A stretch of 64,000 bases of DNA from Paraburkholderia rhizosphaerae (GTDB lineage Bacteria; Pseudomonadota; Gammaproteobacteria; Burkholderiales; Burkholderiaceae). Of this stretch, positions 36,971 through 44,613 are shown piece after piece (positions within the stretch are counted from its first letter, which is position 1; every line of letters begins with the position of its first letter). A program made the translations under genes and the position numbers. The stretch is taken from assembly GCF_004366595.1 (NCBI RefSeq), contig NZ_SORE01000007.1, forward strand, positions 244,556-308,555. The letters are read 5' to 3'. A model generated the notes under the pieces. That model did no database searches and was not told the origin of the DNA. It was given only the letters and a program-made list of their open reading frames with translations.

Positions 36971-38419
36971 CTACGCGGTTGCGAATCGCCGGATCACGTC
37001 GCCCGCGTGATTCGGCCGCACCGGCAACATCTCCGGTACTCCGGTGTTGGCGAAATAGCTGTTCCATGCACGCTGCAGCGTGTCGGGTGTCGCGATTGGC
37101 GGCTCTTCGCGGTACGTTGCGTGCGCAACCACGAGGCTCAGCAGATCGCGCGGATAACATGCGAGCAGCGCGCGGCGGGCATGTTGGTGTAACCGGTGAA
37201 CCAGGAAATCGAACGCGTCGTCGTCGCAGCGCACGCCGAATTCGCCGCACAGGTTCGTGAACAGCACGCGGTACTCGTGTTGCGGCAGCGGGCCGACGTA
37301 GAGCTTGCAGCCCAGACGCCGCAGGAATGCATCGTCGCCGAGCTGTTCGGGCGTGAGGTTGCTGGAGAACGCGAGGCGTACGTCGAACGGCAGCTGGAAA
37401 CGCGCGCCGTTATGCAGAGACAGCGTTTCGATGCCGCGTCCAAGCGGCGCGATCCAGCGGTTCAGCAGGTCTTGCGGCGCTACGCGCTGGCGGCCCAGGT
37501 CGTCGACAATATAGAGGCCGTTGTTCGCCTTCACGTGGCCGGGCGCCTGATAGAAGCCGGTGCCCGCGTCGTAGCAGAGCTCGAGCATGTCGAGCGTCAG
37601 TTCGCCGCCCGCCATCACGACCGGGCGTTCGCAGCGCTGCCAGCGGCGGTCCGCGGGTGTCGTCAACGACGTGACCCTGGGGCGCGCAAACGCATCGGCT
37701 GCGCTGTCATCGTTCGGCGCGGCCGCGCACGGCGCATGCACGAGCGGATCGAACACCTGCACGATCGAGCGATCGATCAGCAACGCGTACGGCACGTCGA
37801 TCGTGCCCGGCATCAGCCGCGCGAGCGCTTGGGCCAGATGCGTCTTACCGCCTCCCGGCGGACCGTACAGCAGGATCGGCCGGCCCGAGTTCATCGCGCC
37901 GCCGACTTCGTCGACCATCGATTCGGTCAGCGTCAGCCCCGCCAGCGCCGCGCGCGCGAACGAACGCGAGATACGCATCAGGTTGACCGACTGCCGGCCG
38001 ACGGCCTGCACATAGGCATCGAGTGTCACCGGCGCAGGGCCGACATACGCGCATCTCGCGAGATAGCCGATCGCGCGTACGCGGCCCTCTTCGGTCAACT
38101 GGTACTGCACGTCGAAGTCGGCCGCTCCCCGGTGTGTGACTTCGAGTTGGCGCTCGCGAATCATGAAACCTGTGATTTCGTCGAGCACCGGTATCGCCAG
38201 CTTCAGGCGCTCCACCAGATGCGCGAGGCTGATCTTGCCTTCGACCGCGGCGGCCTTCGCGGTCAGCTCGGCGAGAAACGGCAGGTCGAGTCCGGTCTGG
38301 CTCACCGTCTGCGGGGCACGGCCCACCCCCGCCGACTGTGATGCATGGCCGCGTGACCCGATATCGTGCGTATCGATATCGCGCAGCCCAACCTCGCCCG
38401 GTCCATGAGCGTTGTTCAT
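36971..38419 (-). CDS. AAA+ ATPase in the Tad locus
   Basis: A 482-residue MoxR/GspA-like AAA+ protein. Residues 1-180 form an uncharacterised N-terminal region. Walker A is GPPGGGKT at 186-193; Walker B-like YIVDDLGRQ near 305; RFQLPFDVRLAFSSNLTPEQL (sensor 1 Asn) near 360. It lies between cpaA and cpaB. An ATPase of this type is commonly seen in Burkholderia Tad loci but is not part of the core Actinobacillus set. Role in pilus assembly is inferred from place only. Confidence 0.82.
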   Translation of the reverse strand: MNNAHGPGEVGLRDIDTHDIGSRGHASQSAGVGRAPQTVSQTGLDLPFLAELTAKAAAVEGKISLAHLVERLKLAIPVLDEITGFMIRERQLEVTHRGAADFDVQYQLTEEGRVRAIGYLARCAYVGPAPVTLDAYVQAVGRQSVNLMRISRSFARAALAGLTLTESMVDEVGGAMNSGRPILLYGPPGGGKTHLAQALARLMPGTIDVPYALLIDRSIVQVFDPLVHAPCAAAPNDDSAADAFARPRVTSLTTPADRRWQRCERPVVMAGGELTLDMLELCYDAGTGFYQAPGHVKANNGLYIVDDLGRQRVAPQDLLNRWIAPLGRGIETLSLHNGARFQLPFDVRLAFSSNLTPEQLGDDAFLRRLGCKLYVGPLPQHEYRVLFTNLCGEFGVRCDDDAFDFLVHRLHQHARRALLACYPRDLLSLVVAHATYREEPPIATPDTLQRAWNSYFANTGVPEMLPVRPNHAGDVIRRFATA

Positions 38420-38707
38420 CTGACTTCCCCCGTATCTGGTCAGCTTTGGTATCGCTTCTAGTCCGCTTCTTGCCCGCTTCTTGCCCGTAATCTGGCCGAT
38501 CTGTGTCCGGCCTTCCCGCCTGCCTGCTTTACTGCGTGCTTCTTTGCCTGCTTGTTTGCCGGTGCTGCATGCTTGTGCCGCATGCTTGTACCGCCGGCTT
38601 GTACTGCGTGTTGTCCGCGCGTCCCCCGATACGCGGATCCCCTGCCCTCGCGGAGCCTGTGTCTGTCTGCGCAGACCTGGCTCTCAGTACGTGTTCTGTG
38701 CCTCGCG
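38420..38707. other. Pyrimidine-rich intergenic stretch
   Basis: Nearly 290 bases without a gene between the AAA+ and prepilin peptidase genes. From 38460 to 38620 the plus strand is made largely of degenerate TGCTT, TTGCC and CTTGT words. No hairpin or promoter is clear. Confidence 0.5.
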
Positions 38708-39244
38708 TTACCGCACGCTCAACACGATCGTGCCCAGCGCGCCGATCGCGATCGCGACGCCGAACGGCAGCCTGCCGACGGACACCGCTCGCATCACCTC
38801 GCCTTGCTGCACTGCTTGCCGCCACCCGCCTGTTACCGATACCAGCATCGAATACGTGTTCGACAGACCGTCTTTCATGCGTCTCTTCAGCAGCATCACG
38901 GTTACCGCCCAGACGCCGCCGACCATGCAGGCGATCATCGAAGTCTCGATTGCGCCGGTGATACCGAGCCACGCGCCGACTGCCGCCATCAACTTCACAT
39001 CGCCGGCGCCGAGCGCGCGCACCATGTATCCCGGCAGGAAGATCAAGCCGCCAAACAGCCATCCGGCGGACCAGATAGCAAGGCCATCGACTGCTCCGTG
39101 CAGCATCCATTGAGCCGGCAGTGCGGCGACTAACGCCGTCGCGACCAGCCAGTTCGGAATGCGGCGCGTACGCAGGTCGCATGCGGCGGCGGTGATCACC
39201 AGCAACAGGACACAGGGTCCGAGCGGAAAGGGAACGGCGGTCAT
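38708..39244 (-). CDS. cpaA: Prepilin peptidase CpaA/TadV
   Basis: A 178-residue integral-membrane aspartyl protease that cleaves Flp and TadE/F leaders. The two catalytic aspartates are D23 (ACDLRTRRIPN) and D82 (GAGDVKLM). It lacks the N-terminal methylase domain of PilD, as expected for TadV. The start MTAVPFPLG follows GGAGA; a frame open to 39472 overlaps the pilin gene and is not used. Confidence 0.93.
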   Translation of the reverse strand: MTAVPFPLGPCVLLLVITAAACDLRTRRIPNWLVATALVAALPAQWMLHGAVDGLAIWSAGWLFGGLIFLPGYMVRALGAGDVKLMAAVGAWLGITGAIETSMIACMVGGVWAVTVMLLKRRMKDGLSNTYSMLVSVTGGWRQAVQQGEVMRAVSVGRLPFGVAIAIGALGTIVLSVR

Positions 39245-39331
39245 CGAAGTCTCCGGTGTGCGGTGCGCTGTAAAACTCGCGACGCGTGGCCTGAAGCGAG
39301 CGACCTTTGCGGCGCTTGTGAACCCTGCCGG

Positions 39332-39372
39332 CCCGGCTCTGCCCCGCCGCGTTGCTTGCGCGGCAGAGCGGG
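39332..39372 (-). terminator. Hairpin between flp and cpaA
   Basis: CTCTGCC (39337-39343) and GGCAGAG (39362-39368), extended by CCCG/CGGG with a bulge, form a strong stem after the pilin stop. There is no T-run. It may be a partial terminator or 3-prime stabiliser giving more pilin than machinery. Confidence 0.45.
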
Positions 39373-39392
39373 CTTGGCGGGAGCCGCGTCGA

Positions 39393-39581
39393 TCAGGTGC
39401 CGGTGTTCTTCGAAGCCGTCTCCAGCGCTTTGGAGATCGTGTCGAAAATCGTGTTGATGCTCGTGCCGGCAAGCGTCGCGCCGCCGATAATCATCACCGA
39501 GATCAACCCCACCAGCAGGCCATACTCGATTGCCGCTGCACCTTCTTCGTCACGCAGAAATTGTTGAATAGCGTTCTTCAT
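39393..39581 (-). CDS. flp: Flp-type type IVb major pilin
   Basis: A 62-residue Flp prepilin, the structural subunit of the adhesive Tad pilus. The leader MKNAIQQFLRDEEG is cleaved after G14; the mature protein starts AAAIEYGLLVG, with the diagnostic glutamate at +5 and tyrosine at +6, then a hydrophobic helix. The C-terminus is short and polar. First gene of the locus. The start is fixed by the leader; a longer frame to 39893 reads through palindromic leader DNA. Confidence 0.96.
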   Translation of the reverse strand: MKNAIQQFLRDEEGAAAIEYGLLVGLISVMIIGGATLAGTSINTIFDTISKALETASKNTGT

Positions 39582-39711
39582 GCTAACCCCCGTAGAGTGA
39601 AGTTGAACCACCGTAAAAAGCCTCCGCGCCTGGATACGCATCGGCAAACTGCCCGCCCAACGTGGACCGGCAAAATCGGCTTCGCCGCCCTGGTTGCTGT
39701 GTCCTGTGGTC

Positions 39712-39744
39712 GCGAATGGTTCGTATGCCATACGAACCATTCGC
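39712..39744. repeat. 33-nt near-perfect palindrome upstream of flp
   Basis: Perfect 16-bp arms (39712-39727 and 39729-39744) around a single central base. Centre is about 147 bp upstream of the pilin start. It could be a regulator site, a hairpin in the flp leader RNA, or a repetitive palindromic element. Confidence 0.85.
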
Positions 39745-39791
39745 TCCACTCTTCTTCCGACGTCGCCCCCCATTTGGCCCCGCCGCCTCCA

Positions 39792-39821
39792 CGTTTCGCG
39801 GTAGTCCCCGACCGCGAAACG
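39792..39821. repeat. 11-bp inverted repeat upstream of flp
   Basis: CGTTTCGCGGT (39792-39802) and ACCGCGAAACG (39811-39821) are perfectly complementary around an 8-nt loop. It lies 47 bp from the larger palindrome. Confidence 0.8.
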
Positions 39822-39861
39822 CAAAGTCCTCGAGTTGCTGTCCGATGTCCTGCTCTGACCT

Positions 39862-39873
39862 TCGATATATCGA
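39862..39873. promoter_or_regulatory. 12-bp palindrome TCGATATATCGA
   Basis: Perfect AT-centred palindrome in the flp leader region. It is of operator size, but no regulator can be assigned. Confidence 0.35.
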
Positions 39874-40154
39874 CCGGTGTTTCCGGACCGCAACGAATCC
39901 GCTGTGGCCGAGCTATCGCAATGGGTATGCCATCAGCGCGCAAACCCTTGTCGCGCCGTGTTTCGTGCGTTGGCGAACATCTGCGCAAACGCCTTTCAGG
40001 TTGCCGACGTTGCGGGGCCGATACATTTTTTGAAAGGCGTGCGGCGTGCGAAACATGAGAGGAAATACCAGGCGGCGCCGGTAAAAAAGTCTTTGAAGCG
40101 TCGGCAAACCCGCAGTGCATATGGGTTCACGGTTAAAACTACCGGCCGCTGGAA

Positions 40155-40170
40155 AGCCCGATTTGTGCCG
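40155..40170 (-). promoter_or_regulatory. Candidate sigma-54 promoter facing flp
   Basis: On the minus strand CGGCAC-N5-GGGCT keeps the GG and GC doublets at the correct spacing of -24/-12 elements; the -12 part is otherwise poor. It is about 570 bp from the pilin start. Such matches arise by chance in GC-rich DNA. Confidence 0.25.
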
Positions 40171-40307
40171 CGCGTAGCGTGGCAAATAATGTCGCAACAT
40201 TGAGACAAGACGCTGCAAGCGCGTATGAAACGCTCACCGAATTGAATCCCGGTTGATACGCGCCAGTGCGCAAGCCTTGCCTGGCGCGGCACCGCGTCTT
40301 TCGTCGA

Positions 40308-40325
40308 TGAATCACCGGTGATTCA
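40308..40325. promoter_or_regulatory. 18-bp perfect palindrome
   Basis: TGAATCACCGGTGATTCA is self-complementary over its full length and lies about 335 bp upstream of the sigma-54 activator gene. Length and symmetry fit a dimeric regulator site; the regulator is unknown. Confidence 0.45.
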
Positions 40326-40660
40326 CTCGACCGCACAGGCCATTTCCGCATCCTGATTTGTGCTTATACAAACGGCTTGACCTTTCATTTATTTTTACTT
40401 CACGTACCGTATTCATGCGACGATAGGACGATAGCTTTGTCGCTACTAACGGCGACGGATGTGCAGGAACGCAAAGGAATGTCCCGTCGGGCGGACCACT
40501 GCGGCACGGCGCAAAGCGGCGCGGTTCAAACGCAAAACGCAGCGCGTGCAACGCACGATCAGGTTCGCGAAGACGGACCGGACCATAACGACCGCTGTCG
40601 AAATCGAAGGATCACTGGCCGCGTGCTACCGCGCGTGGCCAACGTCCAACCGGGGGTACC

Positions 40661-42163
40661 ATGCATTCCACCTCAACGTCGGGCGCTACCGAGCGCACCG
40701 TGCTTTGCGTGTCATCGGCACCGGATGAGCCTCTCGCCGAATTCCTCACGGCTGCCGGCTGGCATGTCGTCCATGCGAAAACGCCTGCAGCCGCCGAGCG
40801 TCTGCTCGATCGCGGCGAAATCAAGGTCGGCCTCGTCGATCTGCCTGAAGACTGCACCGGGCAATATCTGTCCGCGCTCGAGTCCTGCATGCAGCACAGC
40901 GAGACGAACTGGGTCGCGCAGATCGCGCCGGGCCGCACCGACGACGAACCGACCAGCCGCTTTATCCTCGACTACTGCTTTGACTTCGTCACGAAGCCGT
41001 GCCTGAACGACCGGCTGGTGTTCGCGCTTGGCCACGCGCATGGGCTCTCCAGCCTGCGGCGCACCAGCGTGAAGCCGAAGCCGTCGCTTGGCCGGCACGG
41101 CATGGTCGGCCATAGCGAGCAAATGCAGCGGCTCTACCGGCGCCTCGACAAGTGCGCGCAAACCGACGCGCCGGTGTTTATCGCCGGCGAGTCGGGCACC
41201 GGCAAGGAGCTCACCGCGCGCGCGGTGCACGACTGTTCGGAGCGCGCGAAGCAGTCGTTCGTCGCGATCAACTGCGCGGCGATTCCGCCGACGTTGTTGC
41301 AAGCGGAGCTGTTTGGCCACGAACGCGGCGCATTCACCGGTGCATTGCAGAAGAAAATCGGCCGCATCGAACACGCGGACGGCGGCACGCTCTTTCTCGA
41401 TGAAATCGGCGACATGCCGCACGAATGTCAGGCGGTGCTGCTGCGCTTCCTGCAGGAAGGCACGATCGAACGCCTCGGCGGCAATGCGCTGATCAAGGTC
41501 GACGTGCGCGTGATCTCCGCGACCCACGTCGACCTCGAAACGGCAGTCAGCGACGGGCGTTTTCGCGCGGATTTGTACCACCGGCTGTGCGTGTTGCGTC
41601 TGGACGAGCCGCCGCTGCGCGAGCGCGGCACCGATATTCGCCTGCTCGCCGACTACGCGCTCAGCATGTACCGGCAGGACGGCACGCACAAAATTCGCGG
41701 CTTTTCGAGCGGCGCCGTGGTCGCGATGTCGAATTACGGCTGGCCGGGCAATGTGCGCGAGCTGATCAACTGCGTGCGGCGCGCGGTCGTGATGGCCGAA
41801 GGACGGTTCATTACCGAAGCGGACCTTGGCTTGCCTGTCGCGAACAACGCGCGGCCGAAGACGCTTGCGGAGATTCGCATGCAGGCGGAAATCGAAGGGA
41901 TCGAGGACGCGCTGCGGCGGCATGGGCACAATCTGTCGTCCGCGGCGGCCGAGCTCGGCGTGTCGCGCGCGACGCTGTACCGGCTGATGAACGCGAACCG
42001 GATCCAAACCGATATCACATCGATCCGGCAGGGACGCCGACAGGGGTCCGGCGGCGGCGATCAGGACCCGGACGAGCCTGCCGCGGACCAACCCGCTTCA
42101 GACGACCACGCTGCGAACCATCAGGATCGGCACCGGCGCCGGCAAGCTGCCGTCGAGGTCTAG
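40661..42163 (+). CDS. VpsR-like sigma-54-interacting transcriptional activator
   Basis: A 500-residue bacterial enhancer-binding protein. The N-terminal ~125 residues are a receiver-like domain (possible phospho-acceptor D60, TKP lysine at K112) of the VpsR kind. The AAA+ domain has Walker A GESGTGKE (176-183), the sigma-54 contact loop GAFTGA (223-228) and Walker B GGTLFLDEIGD. The C-terminal Fis-type HTH is AAAELGVSRATLYRLM near residue 440, followed by a His/Arg/Asp-rich tail. Divergent from the Tad operon, which it may control; related proteins regulate biofilm and exopolysaccharide genes. Confidence 0.92.
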   Translation: MHSTSTSGATERTVLCVSSAPDEPLAEFLTAAGWHVVHAKTPAAAERLLDRGEIKVGLVDLPEDCTGQYLSALESCMQHSETNWVAQIAPGRTDDEPTSRFILDYCFDFVTKPCLNDRLVFALGHAHGLSSLRRTSVKPKPSLGRHGMVGHSEQMQRLYRRLDKCAQTDAPVFIAGESGTGKELTARAVHDCSERAKQSFVAINCAAIPPTLLQAELFGHERGAFTGALQKKIGRIEHADGGTLFLDEIGDMPHECQAVLLRFLQEGTIERLGGNALIKVDVRVISATHVDLETAVSDGRFRADLYHRLCVLRLDEPPLRERGTDIRLLADYALSMYRQDGTHKIRGFSSGAVVAMSNYGWPGNVRELINCVRRAVVMAEGRFITEADLGLPVANNARPKTLAEIRMQAEIEGIEDALRRHGHNLSSAAAELGVSRATLYRLMNANRIQTDITSIRQGRRQGSGGGDQDPDEPAADQPASDDHAANHQDRHRRRQAAVEV

Positions 42164-42269
42164 AGTCCAGGTTCGGCCGCCATCCAGCGCCGGACCAGAC
42201 GCTGGTTCGCACAACCGCCACGCTCGTGCGCGCTGCAGGCACCGCTGCATACAGTGCGCGGCCGTTGTT

Positions 42270-43943
42270 ATGCTTGACCGTGTCACCGGCACGGAAGCGA
42301 ACTTGGCCCATCCTGACTCCAATCTTTCCGGGCACCCCACGCGGCCCGCGCGATACCGCCCGGCGCCCGTCGCGGTCGGCGCAAGTCCCTGCGACGAACT
42401 CGCGATCTGCGGCGCGCAATGCTCGCCGCACGACCGCCGTTCGCACCACAAGCGGCTTGCGCTCGCGGCCACCGTGCTCGGTTCGAGCCTCGCGTTTATC
42501 GACGGCTCGGCGGTCAATGTTGCGCTGGCCGCGCTGCAGGCCGAACTGCACGCGAGCGTCGCGGCAATCCAATGGGTCGTCGATGCGTATCTGCTGACGC
42601 TGTCATCGCTGGTGCTGGTCGGCGGCGCGCTGGGCGACCGCTATGGCCGGCGCCGGATATTCATCTGCGGAATCGCAATCTTCACGCTCGCATCGGCGGC
42701 GTGCGGGCTCGCGCCGAACCCGGCAACGCTGATCGCCGCACGTGCGATACAAGGCATCGGCGCCGCGTTGCTGGTGCCGAGTAGTCTCGCGATCATCGGC
42801 GCGGTGTTCGACGACGCCGAGCGTGGCCGTGCGATCGGCATCTGGGCCGGGTTTGCGTCGATCACGTCGGCGTTGGGGCCGGTCGTGGGCGGTTGGCTGG
42901 TCGACGCGTGGTCATGGCGCGCGATTTTCTTCCTGAATCTGCCGATTGCGGCGGCGACCGTCGTGCTGGCGCTGGTCGCGGTGCCCAATAGCCATCAGCC
43001 AGACGCGCCGCGGCGCATGGATTGGGGCGGCGCGGTGGCTGCCGCAATCGGTCTCGGCGCGCTGACATACGGGCTCACGCTGGCGACGACGCGCGGCTTC
43101 GTCACACCCGCCGTGCTTGCGTCGGTGGCGGGCGGCGGAATCGCGCTGATCGGGTTTGTGATGATCGAAGCCGCCAGCCCGCACCCGATGATGCCGCTCG
43201 ACGTGTTTCAATCTCGCGACTTTTCCGGCGCCAATCTCGTTACGCTGCTGCTGTATTTCGGTGTCGGCGGCGCGTTGTTCTTCCTGCCGTTCACGCTGAT
43301 TCGCGCGCACGGCTTCACCGCCACGCAAGCTGGCGCCGCGCTGCTGCCTATTCCGTTGATCATCGGCGGGCTGTCGCGCTTCGTCGGCGGTAAACTCGCG
43401 GACCGTTTCGGGCCGCGCGCGCTGCTGACCACAGGGTCGATCGTCACTGCGGCAGGTTTTGCGCTATTTGCGCTGGTCCCGCTTATCACCGGCGACGCGT
43501 CGTACTGGAGCGCGTTCTTTCCGGCACTCGTCGTGGTCGGTGTCGGGATGACGCTTAGCGTGACGCCGCTTACGACGACCGTGATGACGTCGGTGGAAAA
43601 CGAGCGCATCGGCGTCGCGTCGGGTGTCAACAATGCGGTGGCGCGCGTCGCGAGCCTGATTGCGATCGCTGCGCTTGGCATCGTTTTCACATGGACGCAT
43701 GAGGCAGCGTTGTCGGCGCAACTCGACGCGCTGCATATTCCGCATCAGGCGGACCCGGTGCTGCGCGCGGTCGCGCCCGCCGCGGCGCCGCTGGCGGGGC
43801 TTGCGCGACACGACGCGAGCGTCGCGCGCGCGGAGCGTGCCGCGCTGGATGCGGCCTTTCGCGCGGTTGCCCTCGTCTGCGCGACCGGAGCACTGGGCGG
43901 CGCCTTGTGCGCGGCGCTGATGATTGGACGCCGCCGCAAGTGA
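42270..43943 (+). CDS. DHA2 (EmrB/QacA-type) MFS multidrug efflux transporter
   Basis: A 557-residue proton antiporter with about 14 membrane segments. DHA2 signatures are LGSSLAFIDGSAVNVALAAL in helix 1 and DAYLLTLSSLVLVGGALGDRYGRRR (motif A). The N-terminal ~60 residues before helix 1 are polar and not family-like, and no ribosome-binding site precedes the ATG, so the true start may be downstream. It follows the activator gene by about 105 bp but there is no sign of co-function. Substrate unknown. Confidence 0.88.
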   Translation: MLDRVTGTEANLAHPDSNLSGHPTRPARYRPAPVAVGASPCDELAICGAQCSPHDRRSHHKRLALAATVLGSSLAFIDGSAVNVALAALQAELHASVAAIQWVVDAYLLTLSSLVLVGGALGDRYGRRRIFICGIAIFTLASAACGLAPNPATLIAARAIQGIGAALLVPSSLAIIGAVFDDAERGRAIGIWAGFASITSALGPVVGGWLVDAWSWRAIFFLNLPIAAATVVLALVAVPNSHQPDAPRRMDWGGAVAAAIGLGALTYGLTLATTRGFVTPAVLASVAGGGIALIGFVMIEAASPHPMMPLDVFQSRDFSGANLVTLLLYFGVGGALFFLPFTLIRAHGFTATQAGAALLPIPLIIGGLSRFVGGKLADRFGPRALLTTGSIVTAAGFALFALVPLITGDASYWSAFFPALVVVGVGMTLSVTPLTTTVMTSVENERIGVASGVNNAVARVASLIAIAALGIVFTWTHEAALSAQLDALHIPHQADPVLRAVAPAAAPLAGLARHDASVARAERAALDAAFRAVALVCATGALGGALCAALMIGRRRK

Positions 43944-44613
43944 GCCGATAAGCGGCTCCTTTTTGATGCCTTTACCAGGCTGGATGGACGAAGGGTTTCC
44001 GCGGTTCGTATTTTCGGCATCAGACAGGTGCGATCGCATCGTGCATTGCTGTTAATCTGGCGATAATGGTCCGAAAACATTCGGTATCAACCACCCACGA
44101 TTCAGTGATGTCATTCGATCGATAACAACCGTGTCAAAGTAAATCACACAGTGTTAATTTAAAATTTTCAGAAATCCGAAATTCGATTAATAACATCGAG
44201 AACCTATGTCCATGTCATGAATCTACCGGCCACAACGACCTTGCACGATTCCGCTGACACGAGCAGTCGTTAATTGGCGGCGCGAGCGAAATACCGAACG
44301 CTGTTAAATGTCCGGTGCGGCAGCGGTTCAACCTGGTCATCGGCATGCCAATATCGCGCGATTTGCAAACTTGTATTTTTCCGAACTCTGTTTCCGAACC
44401 CATCGCACTTTTAAAATTCACCATTATTTCACTTCAACTGAAAGGCGATTTCCGAATACAATTCATGTTGTTCGATCAGCGTGCCGCGGGTCCATTCAGT
44501 CCCGAATCCGCGGCACAGATATTGCCCCACCTGAACGACGATCAGGAACTCGCCCCAACATTTCGGTGTCGATCCATTCCGTAATTTCGTAAAGATGTGA
44601 CGCCTTCCCCTCC
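43944..44613. other. AT-rich intergenic region
   Basis: About 670 bases, notably AT-rich from 44050 to 44500 compared with the surroundings. A plus-strand frame at 44315-44584 (89 codons) has protein-like composition at its end (LKGDFRIQF, SAAQILPHLNDDQEL) but no recognised family or good ribosome-binding site; it could be a gene remnant. No terminator or operator was convincing. Confidence 0.45.

Larger units (their letters stand above)
39582..40660. other. 1.08-kb leader region between flp and the sigma-54 activator
   Basis: No supported gene on either strand. It holds at least four palindromes (listed separately), one weak sigma-54-type promoter on the pilin side, and a hairpin at 40261-40286 (CGCCAG/CTGGCG with inner GCAAG/CTTGC). 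Its length and structure suggest a complex promoter for the divergent pilus and activator genes. Confidence 0.6.

Noticed and set aside
39578..40120. Minus-strand frames in the flp leader
   Set aside because: They read through palindromes, lack ribosome-binding sites and have no protein-like pattern.
40195..40215. Plus-strand TGGCAAATAATGTCGCA as a sigma-54 promoter
   Set aside because: The GG and GC doublets are one base too far apart.
40712..42091. 459-codon minus-strand frame opposite the sigma-54 activator
   Set aside because: Shadow of an AAA+ protein with all motifs present.
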